From the NCBI RefSeq assembly GCF_022014235.1, contig NZ_JAKLTD010000001.1, positions 298,605 to 362,604 on the forward strand: a stretch of DNA of 64,000 nucleotides, given 5' to 3'. Of the stretch, positions 53,742-64,000 are shown piece after piece. The position numbers were made by a program, and so were the translations under genes. The stretch's first letter is position 1. Every line of letters starts with the position of its first letter. Source of the stretch: Methanothermobacter sp. K4. Lineage in GTDB: Archaea; Methanobacteriota; Methanobacteria; Methanobacteriales; Methanothermobacteraceae. The notes beneath the pieces were generated by a model. It did not search any database, had not been told where the DNA came from, and was given only the letters and a program-made list of their open reading frames with translations.

Positions 53742-56120
53742 ATGAAGGAAGAACTTAAGAGGGAATATGAGAGGATTAAGGACAGAATGTCCCTTGAGGA
53801 ATTTCAGGAGCTAATAGAGAAAAGAAAAGAGGAATATGGGGACGTAGGATTCATGGATGATGTTGCAATTGCAACCACGGTCGTTGATGAGATCCTCAGG
53901 GATGAAAATACGATGCTATCAGAAAAGGAAGAGCACAGGATGGATACCATATCCAAACTTGAGGAGGGTGCAGAGGCGCCGGTGACAGGTAGGGTCATGA
54001 AAATATCAAGCCCCAGGACCTTCACCACAAGGAAGGGAAGAGAGGGAAAACTTGCCAATGTGATCATCGCAGATAACACAGGTGAACTTCGAACTGTTTT
54101 CTGGACAGAGAACATGAAGCTCCTCAAAAAATTCAGTGAGGGCGATGTAATCAGGATAAGGGATGTTAGAATAAGGGGCGGGTTTGGAGGCAGAAAGGAG
54201 GCACATCTCATGCCAAGGTCAAGGGTTGAGGTCCTTGACCCTGCGGATTTCCCGGACTTTCCAGAATACAGGGAGGAGATAACCCCTATCGCTGACCTTG
54301 CAGAGGACCAGGAGGTCAACGTCATTGCAAGGATAACAGGCATATCCCGGGTGAGGACCTTTGAGAGGGATGGCCGTGAGGGAAGGTTCCTTTCACTTGA
54401 AATAATGGATGAAACCGGTTCAACCACATACACCATATGGAACAACGACGTCAGCCTTGTGGAGGAGCTTGGCCTTAAGGAGGGAGATGCGGTTAAAATA
54501 CTGGGGGCCCAGACAAGGAGAAGGGATGATAATGTAACACTCACACACACCAGTCTGACCAGGATCGTGCCGGGCGAATATGATGTCCCGGAGTACAGTG
54601 AGAAGGTGGTTAAGATAGGGGACCTCCATGAAATGGAGAGTGCAACCGTAATGGGCCTCGTAACAAGGGTTCATGACCCTGTGGAATTTGAAAGGAATGA
54701 TGGAACAACAGGCTCTGTAAGATCCATTGAGATTACAGATGATACCGGCTCTGCAAGGGTGACACTCTGGGATGATGACACCCGCATAAGGATCAACAAG
54801 GGGGACATTGTCAGGATATCCGGTGCAAGGGTTGAATTTGATGAGTTCAACCAGTCATACCGCATAAACACAAACTTCAACACCCGAATTACCGTCAACC
54901 CCGAATCTGATGGTTCGCTCCTTAAGGTCCTTGAGGAGTACAGGGAGCATCTTAGACCCCTCAAGATAGCCGAGATACTTGAAATGGAGGATGAGGGTGA
55001 GGAGGTTGATGTTGCAGGCAGGATATTCAGCCTCAGCGACCCCAGGGAATTTGAGAGGCAGGATGGAACCGGAATAGTGAGGTCAATGGAACTTGCAGAT
55101 GAGACCGGCAGGATAAGGGTCAGCCTCTGGGACGAGAAGGCAGAAAAACCCCTGAATGTGGGGGATGCGGTGAGAATAGAGAATGCACGAATAAGGCTGG
55201 GCCTTTACAGCGTGGAACTCAACACAGGAAGAACAACCAGGATAGTTGAGCCCCTCCCAGAGGATATTGAGGATCTTCCCTCCTTTGAGGAGCTTGAGGA
55301 GATGCTCTACACCACAAAGAAGATCGATGAACTTGAGGAGGACGACAGGAACATAAGGATAATTGCAAGGGTGGTTGATCTCTTTGATCCCAGGGAGTTC
55401 CAGAGGGGTGACGGGACACCCGGCCTTGTGAGAACCGTGGAATTTGCTGATGACACAGGATCCATAAGGGCAAGCCTCTGGGATGATGCTGCGGAGAAAC
55501 CACTGAGCATCGGAGATGCAGTGAGAATAGAAAACCCCCGCGTAATCTACAGGGATGATATGGGCGGAGAGAGACTTGAACTCAGCATAGGAAGAAATTC
55601 AAGGATTGAACCGGCAACTGAAAGGGATATCAGCGTGTTACCATCATTTGAGGAGCTCCAGGAGATCCTCTATCCACATGTAAACATTGAGGACCTTCAG
55701 GAGGATTCGAGAAATGTCATGATAAAGGGTGAACTCACAGAAATGGCAGGGAGGAGAATTCTGTCCATAAAGTGCCCATCGTGCAATGAGAGGCTTGAGC
55801 TCTCTGACGAGAACATCTGTAACTTCTGCGGCGCCCTTGTGGACGAGCCCCGATACCTCCTGATGATCCCGGGGAGGATCATGGATGATACCGGTGAGGT
55901 ACTCATAACCTTCTTTGGAAGGGAGGCTGAAAAAATCCTGGGGATGTCCACAAGGGAGGTGGTGGATATCATAAACCAGTCTGCAGATGAATCGGCCCTT
56001 GAGGAGAGGGTTGAGGACCTTAACGGTGTCACTGTAGAGGTTATTGGAAACGCGGATTTTGATGAATACAATGAGGAACCAAGGTTTATACCCAGAAAGG
56101 TTGTGAAGGTTGAACTTTAA
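53742..56120 (+). CDS. rpa: Replication protein A with five tandem OB folds, zinc finger and C-terminal domain
   Basis: Single-stranded-DNA-binding protein (792 aa). Five similar OB folds lie at about residues 80-160, 180-270, 290-380, 425-500 and 530-610, each with a VxGRV-type first strand, an R/K-E-F turn and a W-D or IWN end. Cysteines 678, 681, 693 and 696 form a zinc finger, followed by a further OB-like domain. A charged N-terminal helical region precedes. The frame is uninterrupted. It is 24 bases upstream of radA. Confidence 0.94.
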   Translation: MKEELKREYERIKDRMSLEEFQELIEKRKEEYGDVGFMDDVAIATTVVDEILRDENTMLSEKEEHRMDTISKLEEGAEAPVTGRVMKISSPRTFTTRKGREGKLANVIIADNTGELRTVFWTENMKLLKKFSEGDVIRIRDVRIRGGFGGRKEAHLMPRSRVEVLDPADFPDFPEYREEITPIADLAEDQEVNVIARITGISRVRTFERDGREGRFLSLEIMDETGSTTYTIWNNDVSLVEELGLKEGDAVKILGAQTRRRDDNVTLTHTSLTRIVPGEYDVPEYSEKVVKIGDLHEMESATVMGLVTRVHDPVEFERNDGTTGSVRSIEITDDTGSARVTLWDDDTRIRINKGDIVRISGARVEFDEFNQSYRINTNFNTRITVNPESDGSLLKVLEEYREHLRPLKIAEILEMEDEGEEVDVAGRIFSLSDPREFERQDGTGIVRSMELADETGRIRVSLWDEKAEKPLNVGDAVRIENARIRLGLYSVELNTGRTTRIVEPLPEDIEDLPSFEELEEMLYTTKKIDELEEDDRNIRIIARVVDLFDPREFQRGDGTPGLVRTVEFADDTGSIRASLWDDAAEKPLSIGDAVRIENPRVIYRDDMGGERLELSIGRNSRIEPATERDISVLPSFEELQEILYPHVNIEDLQEDSRNVMIKGELTEMAGRRILSIKCPSCNERLELSDENICNFCGALVDEPRYLLMIPGRIMDDTGEVLITFFGREAEKILGMSTREVVDIINQSADESALEERVEDLNGVTVEVIGNADFDEYNEEPRFIPRKVVKVEL

Positions 56121-56144
56121 AATTGAAATTTAAGGGAGATTAAA

Positions 56145-57080
56145 ATGGTTGAACTGGAAGATCTACCAAATGTAGGGGCCAAAACGGCACAGAAACTAAG
56201 GGACGCAGGATTCGGGGACATGATGCGTCTTGCCACAGCCACCGCCAAGGAACTCTCTGTGAAGGCGGAAATTGGCGAGGGAGTGGCTGAAAAGGTGATA
56301 GAGGCTGCTAGAAGGGCTGAGAAGATAGACTTTGAAACAGCCTTTGATGTGATGGAACGCCGAAAGGACGTGGGCCGAATAACAACAGGGAGCAAGGCCC
56401 TGGATGAACTAATAGGCGGCGGGATTGAAACACAGGCAATAACCGAGGTTTTCGGAGAGTTCGGTTCAGGTAAGAGCCAGCTATCCCATGAACTTGCAGT
56501 GACTGTGCAGCTGCCGGAGGAGATGGGAGGACTGGATGCCGAGGCAGTTTTCATAGATACAGAGAACACATTCCGTCCAGAAAGGATAGAGCAGATAGCC
56601 AACGCCTTTGAACTTGACCTTGAGGAGGTTCTAAATAAGATACACATTGCAAGGGCATTCAACTCAAGTCACCAGATACTCATGGCAGAGAAGGTGAATG
56701 AGCTCATACAGGAGGGTAAGAACATACGCCTCGTAATTGTGGACTCCCTCACAGCCCACTTCAGGGCGGAGTATGTTGGGAGGGAGGCCCTGGCAACAAG
56801 GCAGCAGAAGCTCAACCAGCACCTCCACACCCTCCAGAACATAGCAAACACCTACAATGCAGCTGTCTTTGTAACAAACCAGGTTCAGGCAAGACCCGAC
56901 GCCTTCTTTGGAAGCCCCACAAAGGCGATAGGAGGACACGTCCTGGGCCATGCAGCCACCTACCGCCTCTGGCTCAAGAAGGGACTTGCAGGTAAGAGGA
57001 TAGCAAGACTTGTTGACAGCCCCCACCTCCCGGAGGGTGAGTGTGTCTTCAAGATAACAGAAGCTGGTATCGTTGACTAA
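56145..57080 (+). CDS. radA: DNA repair and recombination protein RadA
   Basis: Archaeal Rad51/RecA homologue (311 aa) forming filaments on ssDNA for strand exchange. An N-terminal helix-hairpin-helix ([18 protein letters not shown]) is followed by the ATPase core: Walker [10 protein letters not shown] (104-112), [14 protein letters not shown], Walker B LVIVDSL, and the DNA-binding loop [31 protein letters not shown] precedes the ATG. Lies just after RPA, its functional partner. Confidence 0.97.
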   Translation: MVELEDLPNVGAKTAQKLRDAGFGDMMRLATATAKELSVKAEIGEGVAEKVIEAARRAEKIDFETAFDVMERRKDVGRITTGSKALDELIGGGIETQAITEVFGEFGSGKSQLSHELAVTVQLPEEMGGLDAEAVFIDTENTFRPERIEQIANAFELDLEEVLNKIHIARAFNSSHQILMAEKVNELIQEGKNIRLVIVDSLTAHFRAEYVGREALATRQQKLNQHLHTLQNIANTYNAAVFVTNQVQARPDAFFGSPTKAIGGHVLGHAATYRLWLKKGLAGKRIARLVDSPHLPEGECVFKITEAGIVD

Positions 57081-57107
57081 ACCCTAATTAATTTTTATTT
57101 GATTTTT

Positions 57108-58007
57108 ATGGGTTCCTTTGAAACGGTTCTGTCCATACTGATCCTTGTCCTCACAGGCCATGCACTTAAACTGGGGGGCATGCTGAGGGAGGAGGATGCA
57201 TCATCCCTCAACCGGATTGTCATCAACCTTGCAATACCCTCACTGATATTCACATCACTCTACAGGGCCGATTTAAGCGGAATCGCGGATCTCTTTCTGA
57301 TACCGCTGGTCTGTATAACCACAGGAGCATTATCAGGAACCATAGCCTATCTATGGGCAGGAAGGAGGGGTATGGATTCCAGGAAAACCTGGGGGATAAT
57401 TGTGGCTGCAGCAATGATGAACTCAGGTTTCCTGGGTTACCCTGTAACTGAGGGAATATTTGGATCTGATGGTCTTTTGAGGGCCATATTCTATGATACA
57501 GGTACAACAGTGATGTTCACATCCCTTGGGCTTATACTATCATTTATCTCAGGGGCCGAAGGGACTGCAGTCGTTAAAAGGGCAGCCACCTTCCCACCCC
57601 TCTGGGCATTCATACTTGGGGTTACCTTCAACCTGACTGGATTGCCCGTGGGAATGGTAGGGACCGTCCTTGGTTATCTAGCCGGTGCAGCGGTTCCCCT
57701 CATAATGATTTCACTTGGTCTGTCGCTGAATTTCAGGTTCCTGAGGGATTCGCTGACTGAGGCCACATTTGTGAGTGCCTTGAGACTCATGGTCTCCCCT
57801 CTGATTGCGGCATTTATCGTTTACCTCTTATCATTTAAGGGTCTGGACTTCTCTGTAACGGTGCTTGAGGCATCAATGCCCTCGGCCATGCTTGCAGGGG
57901 TACTTGCAATTGAGAATGACCTTGACGTTGACCTTGTGTCATCATGCATATTCATGAGCACAATACTGTGTCTTGTGTCACTGCCAGTATGGTCCATTAT
58001 ACTCTGA
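57108..58007 (+). CDS. AEC-family transporter (auxin efflux carrier type)
   Basis: Membrane protein of about ten helices (299 aa) in two similar halves. LILVLTGHALKLGGML, the NRIVINLAIPSLIF segment, NSGFLGYPV and AGAAVPLIMISLGLSL are typical. Substrates of the family include organic acids and amino acids; here unknown. No good ribosome site precedes the ATG at 57108 or the TTG at 57099. Follows radA by 27 bases of T-rich DNA. Confidence 0.83.
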   Translation: MGSFETVLSILILVLTGHALKLGGMLREEDASSLNRIVINLAIPSLIFTSLYRADLSGIADLFLIPLVCITTGALSGTIAYLWAGRRGMDSRKTWGIIVAAAMMNSGFLGYPVTEGIFGSDGLLRAIFYDTGTTVMFTSLGLILSFISGAEGTAVVKRAATFPPLWAFILGVTFNLTGLPVGMVGTVLGYLAGAAVPLIMISLGLSLNFRFLRDSLTEATFVSALRLMVSPLIAAFIVYLLSFKGLDFSVTVLEASMPSAMLAGVLAIENDLDVDLVSSCIFMSTILCLVSLPVWSIIL

Positions 58008-58189
58008 AAAATTTATTTTAAATTCGAAATATAATGAAAATATTTTTAAATTTTGCCTATCTTATAAAAATAAATGTAATAGTATATAAATCTTACTTAA
58101 AATTTTTGATAGAAATGTTTATTTAGCAGTGTGCTATACCTTACATCAAATAAATGTCATTGCTAGATATCTCTATGCAAGGTGATCTA
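58008..58189 (+). promoter_or_regulatory. AT-rich promoter and leader of hdrA
   Basis: About 180 bases, strongly AT-rich, without an ORF of note. TATATAAATC (58083-58092) is a good TATA box, giving a leader of about 70-80 bases before the ATG at 58190. AAGGTGATCTA just before the ATG is the ribosome binding site. Poly-A/T tracts around 58031-58075 may stiffen the DNA. Confidence 0.55.
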
Positions 58190-60169
58190 ATGGCAGAAGA
58201 AAAAAAAGAAACAATGGAAGAACCAAAAATCGGTGTTTACGTCTGCCACTGCGGTGTAAACATCGGCGGTGTGGTCGACATTGAGGCTGTAAGGGACTAC
58301 GCTGCGAAACTACCAAACGTTGTGGTTGCAAAGGACTACAAGTACTACTGTTCTGACCCAGGTCAGCTCGAGATACAGAAGGACATCAAGGAACTCGGGA
58401 TAAACAGGGTAGTTGTGGCTGCATGTTCCCCAAGGCTCCACGAACCAACCTTCAGGAGATGTGTTGAGGAAGCAGGACTCAACCAGTTCCTCTTCGAATT
58501 TGCAAACATAAGGGAACACGACTCATGGGTCCACATGGACAACCCTGAGGGCGCAACAGAAAAGGCCAAGGACCTTGTGAGGATGGCTGTTGCCAAGGCA
58601 AGGCTCCTGGAGCCCCTCGAGGCATCAAAGGTTAGTGTGGATGACAAGGCCCTCGTCATCGGTGGAGGTGTTGCAGGTATACAGGCTACCCTTGACCTGG
58701 CCGACATGGGATTCAAGACCTACATGGTCGAAAAGAGGCCAAGTATCTCAGGAAGAATGGGTCAGCTTGACAAAACCTTCCCGACCCTCGACTGTTCAAT
58801 GTGTATCCTCGCACCAAAAATGGTGGATGTGGGTAAACACGACAACATTGAACTCATAACCTACGCTGAGGTTAAGGAGGTTGACGGTTACATAGGTAAC
58901 TTCAAGGTCAAAATCGAGAAAAAACCAAGGTACATAGACGAGGACCTCTGTACCGGATGCGGTTCCTGCGTAGAGGTATGCCCAATTGAAATGCCCAACT
59001 ACTTCGACGAGGGAATCGGTATGACCAAGGCTGTCTACATACCATTCCCACAGGCCGTCCCGCTCTGCGCAACCATAGACAAGGACTACTGTATAGAGTG
59101 CATGCTCTGTGATGAGGTCTGTGAAAGGGGAGCCGTTAAACACGACCAGGAACCAGAGGAAATCGAAATCGAAGTTGGTACAATAATCGTGGCAACAGGA
59201 TACGACGCCTACGACCCAACAGAGAAACTCGAATACGGTTACGGCCGACACACCAACGTAATAACAGGTCTTGAACTCGAAAGGATGATCAACGCCTCAG
59301 GTCCAACCGATGGTAAGGTCCTCAAACCATCAGACGGTGAAAAACCAAAGAGGGTTGCATTCATCCACTGTGTGGGTTCAAGGGACGAACAGGTTGGAAA
59401 ACCCTACTGTTCCCGTGTCTGCTGTATGTACATCATGAAGAACGCACAGCTCATCAAGGACAAAATGCCTGACACAGAGGTCACACTCTACTACATGGAC
59501 ATAAGGGCATTCGGTAAAGGATTCGAGGAATTCTACAAACGCTCACAGGAGAAATACGGAATCAAATTCATAAGGGGACGACCCGCCGAGGTCATCGAAA
59601 ACCCTGACCTCACACTCACAGTGAGATCAGAGGACACGCTCCTGGGTAAGGTCACAGAGTACGACTACGACATGGTCGTCCTTGGTGTGGGTCTCGTGCC
59701 ACCAGAGGGTGCAGAGACACTGAGGCAGACAATCGGTCTATCCAAATCTGCAGACGGATTCCTCATGGAAGCACACCCAAAACTCAGGCCTGTTGACACA
59801 CTGACAGATGGTGTGTACCTTGCAGGTGTGGCTCAGGGTCCAAAGGACATCCCTGACGCTGTTGCACAGGCTTCAGGTGCAGCTGCACGTGCAGCAATAC
59901 CAATGGTCAAGGGTGAAGTGGAAATTGAGCCAATAATCGCAGTTACAGATTCCGACGTCTGCGGTGGCTGTGAGGTCTGCATCGAGCTCTGCCCATTCGG
60001 TGCCATAAGCATAGAGGAAGGGCACGCCAACGTAAACGTGGCCCTCTGTAAGGGTTGCGGTACCTGCGTGGCAGCATGCCCATCAGGCACAATGGACCAG
60101 CAGCACTTCAAAACAGAGCAGATCATGGCTCAGATCGAAGCTGCACTCAACGAACCCGCTTCAAAATAG
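58190..60169 (+). CDS. hdrA: CoB--CoM heterodisulfide reductase subunit A
   Basis: Flavoprotein subunit (659 aa) of the cytoplasmic Hdr-Mvh electron-bifurcating complex, which couples H2 oxidation to CoM-S-S-CoB and ferredoxin reduction. CHCG (19-22) begins an N-terminal cluster site; GGGVAG (158-163) binds FAD; cysteines 202 and 205 belong to a further cluster site; four ferredoxin-type sets start at 254, 301, 591 and 620. The start at 58190 follows AAGGTGATC; the length equals the known Methanothermobacter form. HdrBC is not in the window. Confidence 0.97.
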   Translation: MAEEKKETMEEPKIGVYVCHCGVNIGGVVDIEAVRDYAAKLPNVVVAKDYKYYCSDPGQLEIQKDIKELGINRVVVAACSPRLHEPTFRRCVEEAGLNQFLFEFANIREHDSWVHMDNPEGATEKAKDLVRMAVAKARLLEPLEASKVSVDDKALVIGGGVAGIQATLDLADMGFKTYMVEKRPSISGRMGQLDKTFPTLDCSMCILAPKMVDVGKHDNIELITYAEVKEVDGYIGNFKVKIEKKPRYIDEDLCTGCGSCVEVCPIEMPNYFDEGIGMTKAVYIPFPQAVPLCATIDKDYCIECMLCDEVCERGAVKHDQEPEEIEIEVGTIIVATGYDAYDPTEKLEYGYGRHTNVITGLELERMINASGPTDGKVLKPSDGEKPKRVAFIHCVGSRDEQVGKPYCSRVCCMYIMKNAQLIKDKMPDTEVTLYYMDIRAFGKGFEEFYKRSQEKYGIKFIRGRPAEVIENPDLTLTVRSEDTLLGKVTEYDYDMVVLGVGLVPPEGAETLRQTIGLSKSADGFLMEAHPKLRPVDTLTDGVYLAGVAQGPKDIPDAVAQASGAAARAAIPMVKGEVEIEPIIAVTDSDVCGGCEVCIELCPFGAISIEEGHANVNVALCKGCGTCVAACPSGTMDQQHFKTEQIMAQIEAALNEPASK

Positions 60170-60186
60170 ATGGGCTGATACCCATC
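60169..60186 (+). terminator. Hairpin overlapping the hdrA stop codon
   Basis: GATGGG (60169-60174), loop CTGATA, CCCATC (60181-60186): six perfect pairs directly after or over the TAG stop, followed by T-rich sequence (CATTTCTTTTATT). A second dyad, GGCTGAT (60212-60218) with ATCAGCC (60264-60270), leads into TCTTTTTCTT. Either may end the hdrA transcript. The rest of the gap to glyA holds no ORF. Confidence 0.5.
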
Positions 60187-60388
60187 AAAACCATTTCTTT
60201 TATTCAATAAAGGCTGATTTGATTTATTATCTTTCAATGCTATTTCTGTATCTCCTGTCTGGCATCAGCCTCTTTTTCTTGGTCCCCTGCAGGAGTCATC
60301 ACCCTGATCTCATGGTTGGCTACAGATAAAATCACCGGCACCAATTTTATATTGTAATTTTAACTACTTCCTAATGGAGATGATTTTC

Positions 60389-61660
60389 ATGGTCAGCAAT
60401 CAGGATTATACCGAGAGAATAAGAGACCTCATGAGGGATCATAACAGCTGGATGGAGTCAAGCATCAACCTCATAGCAAGTGAAAATATAACGAGTTCAA
60501 GGGTCAAGGAGGCACTCATCTCTGACCTGTCACACCGCTATGCAGAGGGCCTCCCCGGTGAGAGGCTCTATGAGGGCTGCAGGTACATAGATGAGATTGA
60601 AGAGATCACAATTGAACTCTCAAAGAAACTCTTCAGGGCAGAGCATGCCAATGTCCAGCCAACATCGGGTGTTGTGGCCAACCTCGCCTGCTTCTTTGCA
60701 ACTGCAGATGTTGGCGACTCCATAATGGCCATGGAGGTCCCATACGGCGGCCACATATCCCATGCCAGGGTCAGTGCAGCCGGTGTCAGGGGATTCAAAA
60801 TATACACCCATCCCTTTGACTTTGAAAACATGAACATAGACGCTGATGCAATGAAGAAAAAAATCCTTGAGGTCAAACCAAGGATAATACTATTCGGCGG
60901 AAGCCTCTTCCTCTTCCCCCACCCTGTGGAGGAGGCTGTTGAGGCAGCAGAGGAGGTGGGTGCAAGGATAATGTACGACGGCGCCCACGTCCTTGGCCTC
61001 ATTGCAGGCGGATACTTCCAGGATCCCCTCAGGGAGGGCGCCGATATGCTCGTGGGAAGCACACATAAAACCTTCCCAGGACCCCAGGGTGGTATAATCC
61101 TCTGCAGGGAGGAACTTGCAGATGACATAGATGAGGCGGTCTTCCCTGGACTTGTGAGTAACCACCACCTCCACCACGTGGCAGGCCTCGGAATAGCAAC
61201 CGCAGAGATGCTTGAATTTGGAAGTGAATACGCGGCACAGACAATCAGAAACGCAAAGAAACTAGCAGAAAGCCTCAATGAACTTGGATTCAACGTACTC
61301 TGTGAGCATCTCGACTTCACAGAATCCCATCAGGTTGTGATGGATGTATCAGACATTGGAAGGGCCGCAGAGATATCCAAGAGACTTGAGGCCAACAACA
61401 TAATACTCAACAAGAACCTTCTCCCATGGGACGATGTTAACAGGTCAGACGACCCATCAGGAATAAGGATAGGTACACAGGAGATAACGAGGCGTGGCAT
61501 GAAGGAGTCAGAGATGTCAGAGGTTGCAGAATACATAAAGAGGGTTGTTATTGACGGCAGGGACGTTAAGGAAGAGGTTTCAGAGTTCATGTCTTCCTAT
61601 ACAAAGGTCCACTACGCCTTTGAGGAGTCAGAGGCCTACAAGTACATGGAGATCCGGTAG
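60389..61660 (+). CDS. glyA: Serine hydroxymethyltransferase
   Basis: PLP enzyme (423 aa) interconverting serine and glycine with a methanopterin-type C1 carrier in methanogens. [34 protein letters not shown], the PLP lysine in [12 protein letters not shown] and [13 protein letters not shown] are family marks. The ATG at 60389 follows GGAGATGATTT and fits the known length; upstream in-frame ATGs are rejected. One base separates its stop from the next gene. Confidence 0.96.
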   Translation: MVSNQDYTERIRDLMRDHNSWMESSINLIASENITSSRVKEALISDLSHRYAEGLPGERLYEGCRYIDEIEEITIELSKKLFRAEHANVQPTSGVVANLACFFATADVGDSIMAMEVPYGGHISHARVSAAGVRGFKIYTHPFDFENMNIDADAMKKKILEVKPRIILFGGSLFLFPHPVEEAVEAAEEVGARIMYDGAHVLGLIAGGYFQDPLREGADMLVGSTHKTFPGPQGGIILCREELADDIDEAVFPGLVSNHHLHHVAGLGIATAEMLEFGSEYAAQTIRNAKKLAESLNELGFNVLCEHLDFTESHQVVMDVSDIGRAAEISKRLEANNIILNKNLLPWDDVNRSDDPSGIRIGTQEITRRGMKESEMSEVAEYIKRVVIDGRDVKEEVSEFMSSYTKVHYAFEESEAYKYMEIR

Positions 61661-62356
61661 ATGAGAATTGCCTGGGCATTCACAGGGGCCGGGCACCTGC
61701 TTCTTGAGAGTGTTGAGGTGCTGGAGGAGCTGGTTTCTAGGGGCCACGAGGTAACCATACTCCTATCAGGAGCCTCAGAAGAGGTTCTAAGGATGTACGG
61801 CCTCTTTGAGAGGGTCAGGAGACTTTCAGGTGGATACTACAGGGAACTTGTACTTGAAAGTGACGAGGGCTACAGCTTCCCCATAACAGGCAGGCTCTCC
61901 ATGGGTAGATATGATCTTCTTGTGGTCTCCCCTGTAACATCCAATACCGTGGCCAAGATAGTTCATGGCATAGCCGATACACTTGTGACAAACGCCGTGG
62001 CCCAGGCAGGTAAAGGCGGAGTGCCGGTGTACTGCGTCCCGGTGGACCTTGAGGAGGGCGACGTTGAAACGGTCCTCCCATCAAAACTTGAACTTGAACT
62101 CTGCAGGAGATGCGAGCAGTGCCTTGCCGCGGCGGCATGTCCAGGGGACGCAATAGTTCCGGGAATTGAGATAAGGCTTCTGAAGTGCAGGGGCTGCGGG
62201 CTGTGTCATAGCGCATGTCCATATGGTGCCGTCTCAGGCGGAAGGATAATAACCATCCACATGAGGGAGGTGGACATCAGAAACACAGAGAGACTCTCTG
62301 AGATGGAGGGTATAACTGTGTTTGATGGGCCCAGGGAGATTTTAAGGACCATCTGA
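61661..62356 (+). CDS. Dihydromethanopterin reductase (acceptor), flavoprotein with 4Fe-4S centres
   Basis: The 231-residue product has an FMN flavoprotein domain ([40 protein letters not shown]) and two ferredoxin-type motifs ([15 protein letters not shown] and [16 protein letters not shown]). It matches DmrB-type dihydromethanopterin reductase, which makes tetrahydromethanopterin for C1 metabolism. Directly follows glyA, whose carrier it would regenerate. GGAGATCC precedes the ATG within glyA. Confidence 0.82.
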   Translation: MRIAWAFTGAGHLLLESVEVLEELVSRGHEVTILLSGASEEVLRMYGLFERVRRLSGGYYRELVLESDEGYSFPITGRLSMGRYDLLVVSPVTSNTVAKIVHGIADTLVTNAVAQAGKGGVPVYCVPVDLEEGDVETVLPSKLELELCRRCEQCLAAAACPGDAIVPGIEIRLLKCRGCGLCHSACPYGAVSGGRIITIHMREVDIRNTERLSEMEGITVFDGPREILRTI

Positions 62357-62464
62357 CCATTTCAAAGCCCTTTAAAAGCATTTCTTAAGGCCAGCACCCA
62401 TACCACTTCTTCATAAAATTTAATTATCATCTCCAATAGAAATATGGGAATAGGGGGTGTTTTA

Positions 62465-62857
62465 ATGGAGGCTAAGAGGATTGATTTTCTCCTTGAGGAA
62501 CTCAAAAACCCGGACTGGGTTGTGCGTGAGGACGCTGTTGAACTCCTTGCAGAGGTTGCAGATCCCCGGGCTGTGGAACCACTCATAGAGGCCCTTGATG
62601 ACGAGGACTACCATGTAAGGGAGGCTGCCGCACTTGCCCTTGCAACCTTTGATGATAAAAGGGCTGTTGGACCCCTCAGGGAGCATCTTTCAGATGAGAA
62701 ACCTGGTGTGAGGTACGCGTGTGCCCTGGCCCTTGGAATACTCGGTGATGAGGATTCAGTCAAGGACCTTGAGGGGCTTCTTGACGATGAGAGCCCAATG
62801 GTTCGGAGGGTGGCGGAGGTTGCAATCTCCGAGATAAAAAAGAGGGCGAGATCCTAG
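62465..62857 (+). CDS. HEAT-repeat protein (PBS lyase type)
   Basis: A 130-residue alpha-solenoid built from about four HEAT units of about 31 residues: [60 protein letters not shown] and [16 protein letters not shown]. Such proteins act in protein-protein interaction or assembly, for example in phycobilisome-like or other complexes; no partner can be named here. GGGGGTGTT precedes the ATG at 62465. Confidence 0.85.
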   Translation: MEAKRIDFLLEELKNPDWVVREDAVELLAEVADPRAVEPLIEALDDEDYHVREAAALALATFDDKRAVGPLREHLSDEKPGVRYACALALGILGDEDSVKDLEGLLDDESPMVRRVAEVAISEIKKRARS

Positions 62858-62904
62858 ATCTCATGGAATATTGAATGTTCTGGGAGGTCCCCTGAGGCAG
62901 AATC

Positions 62905-63270
62905 TCAGATATCCCGAAATTCCAGCATATCGCCTATTTGGGTTCCAGATTCCTCAATTTTTCCTTTTTTAAGTTCTATGACATATCTTGCAGGTTTTAC
63001 TGGGTTGTAGACCTGCCATGGTTTGAGTTCAGCCACATCAACCACCCGCATATCCTCATCAACGAATAGAACGTCAAGCGGAACCAGCATGAAGAACATG
63101 TGTATTCCTGAGCCGTATCTCCCACGTCCCTCGGGTATTTCAAGTACAAGTCCAGTCTCAACGTTCCTCCTGAGCATCAAGCCCCTGAAACGTGAAAGGA
63201 ATGTATCTGCAAACCTCACAGCACCAAGAGTGGCGCCCCTTGTCTTATTGAACACCTCTTTCTCCATCAT
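62905..63270 (-). CDS. DUF192 family protein
   Basis: A 121-residue soluble protein matching the DUF192 fold: [11 protein letters not shown], then [30 protein letters not shown] and [10 protein letters not shown] are the family segments. Function not established. AGGAGAATCT precedes the ATG at 63270. It diverges from metK with a 93-base gap holding both promoters. Confidence 0.85.
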   Translation of the reverse strand: MMEKEVFNKTRGATLGAVRFADTFLSRFRGLMLRRNVETGLVLEIPEGRGRYGSGIHMFFMLVPLDVLFVDEDMRVVDVAELKPWQVYNPVKPARYVIELKKGKIEESGTQIGDMLEFRDI

Positions 63271-63363
63271 AGATTCTCCTGAAAACACTGTGTTATATTT
63301 ATTTATATCATCAGCTCAAAACCATAAACCATTATTGTGCATATTCATCAGGAGGTTATCAGT

Positions 63364-64000
63364 GTGAGAAATATTATCGTTGAACCCCTTAACCAGACAC
63401 CAATCGAGGACCAGAAGGTGGAGATAGTTGAAAGGAAGGGCATAGGACACCCTGACAGTATAAGTGACGGGATAGCTGAATCAGTGAGCAGGGCCCTCTG
63501 CAACGCCTACCTTGACAGATTCGGTGCCATAATGCACCACAACACCGACGAGGTACAGATAACAGCCGGGGAATCCGCACCACAGTTCGGAGGCGGTGAA
63601 GTCATAAAACCGATAGAGATACTCCTCACAGGAAGGGGCATCGCCGAGGTTGATGGAGAGAAGATAGGCCTTGACAGGATAGCCATATCAGCAGCCAAGG
63701 AGTACCTCAGGGACAACATAATAAACCTTGATGTTGAGACCTGCACCGTGGTGGAGTGCAAGATCGGGCACGGTTCAGGGGACCTGCGGGATGTTTTTGC
63801 AAGGAAGGGAAGGGCACCACTATCAAATGACACATCATTCGGGGTTGGATTCGCACCATTCTCAGAGACCGAGAGGATAGTGATGGAGGCAGAGAACCTC
63901 CTCAACTCCCCTGAATTCAAGAAAAAATACCCTGCAGTGGGTGAGGACATAAAGGTCATGGGTCTCAGGGAAAATGACAACATAACACTCACCGTTGCCT
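63364..64000 (+). CDS. metK: Archaeal S-adenosylmethionine synthetase (C-terminus outside window)
   Basis: Makes SAM from methionine and ATP. The archaeal type differs in sequence from the bacterial MetK; here it opens [20 protein letters not shown], then [37 protein letters not shown] and [14 protein letters not shown]. The GTG at 63364 follows AGGAGGTTATC. About 212 of the usual 400 or so residues are in the window; the frame is open to the edge. Confidence 0.96.
   Translation, partial: MRNIIVEPLNQTPIEDQKVEIVERKGIGHPDSISDGIAESVSRALCNAYLDRFGAIMHHNTDEVQITAGESAPQFGGGEVIKPIEILLTGRGIAEVDGEKIGLDRIAISAAKEYLRDNIINLDVETCTVVECKIGHGSGDLRDVFARKGRAPLSNDTSFGVGFAPFSETERIVMEAENLLNSPEFKKKYPAVGEDIKVMGLRENDNITLTVA

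Noticed and set aside
60252..60294. CTCCTG/CAGGAG dyad before glyA as a riboswitch
   Set aside because: The stem is a single six-pair dyad around a 31-base loop with no aptamer motif recognised; treated as chance or terminator-related.

Overview
The window reads as a stretch of chromosome from a thermophilic hydrogenotrophic methanogen of the order Methanobacteriales, most likely Methanothermobacter (M. marburgensis or M. thermautotrophicus). The reasons are a full-length heterodisulfide reductase HdrA, methanogenesis-marker proteins 11 and 12, a CfbA-type chelatase, dihydromethanopterin reductase, a Kae1-Bud32 fusion, archaeal RadA, RPA, Hef, PolD small subunit and Cdc6/Orc1, and strong GGTGAT or GGAGG ribosome binding sites. 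Coding density is high, TATA-box promoters are visible, and no insertion sequence, prophage or CRISPR array was found. The genus is inferred from protein similarity remembered from the literature, not from a search.

Layout. 1-6.6 kb: purD-argF (minus) diverges from ilvB-ilvN-ilvC and methanogenesis marker 12 (plus). 6.6-11.6 kb: an Lsm protein, a small winged-helix regulator with a membrane partner, a tandem pair of related membrane proteins, SurE, a membrane-anchored Mrr-like nuclease, a surface protein and two tRNA-Val genes. 11.7-20.7 kb: ilvE, uppP, a SpoIIM-like protein, a CobT-like protein, and the run kae1/bud32, rdgB, rps15, recJ-like, aconitase X. 20.8-24.2 kb: a PAS/GAF winged-helix regulator diverges from a DUF169, TusA-DsrE and membrane-protein operon, with two near-identical palindromes between them. 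24.3-28.2 kb: hef, trmI, pyrB. 28.2-30.1 kb: cdc6 and the replication origin, with two opposed arrays of Cdc6-binding repeats spaced by about five helical turns. 30.1-43.8 kb: cobalamin and F430 genes (cbiB, cbiG, cbiH fusion, cfbA), PolD small subunit, a PhoU-RCK/MgtE pair, secreted proteins, thiL and amrS. 43.9-53.4 kb: purE-ubiD, a GT81-like glycosyltransferase, and a leuC-leuD-leuB-cysteine desulfurase-small ORF-ribH-marker 11 operon. 53.7-64 kb: RPA, radA, an AEC transporter, hdrA, glyA, dihydromethanopterin reductase, a HEAT-repeat protein, DUF192, and the start of metK.

The genes fit a lithoautotroph that makes everything itself: branched-chain amino acids (ilvBNC, ilvE, leuCDB), purines and pyrimidines, corrinoids and F430, riboflavin, thiamine and isoprenoids. 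The isoprenoid route is suggested by aconitase X plus a UbiD-type decarboxylase, the two enzymes of the archaeal modified mevalonate pathway. Replication and repair genes (cdc6, PolD small subunit, RPA, RadA, Hef, RecJ-like) lie on both sides of the origin. The best candidate for an undescribed system is the regulator plus DUF169/TusA-DsrE/membrane operon at 20.8-24.2 kb. Its palindrome also resembles one upstream of an unrelated small regulator at 7.5 kb.
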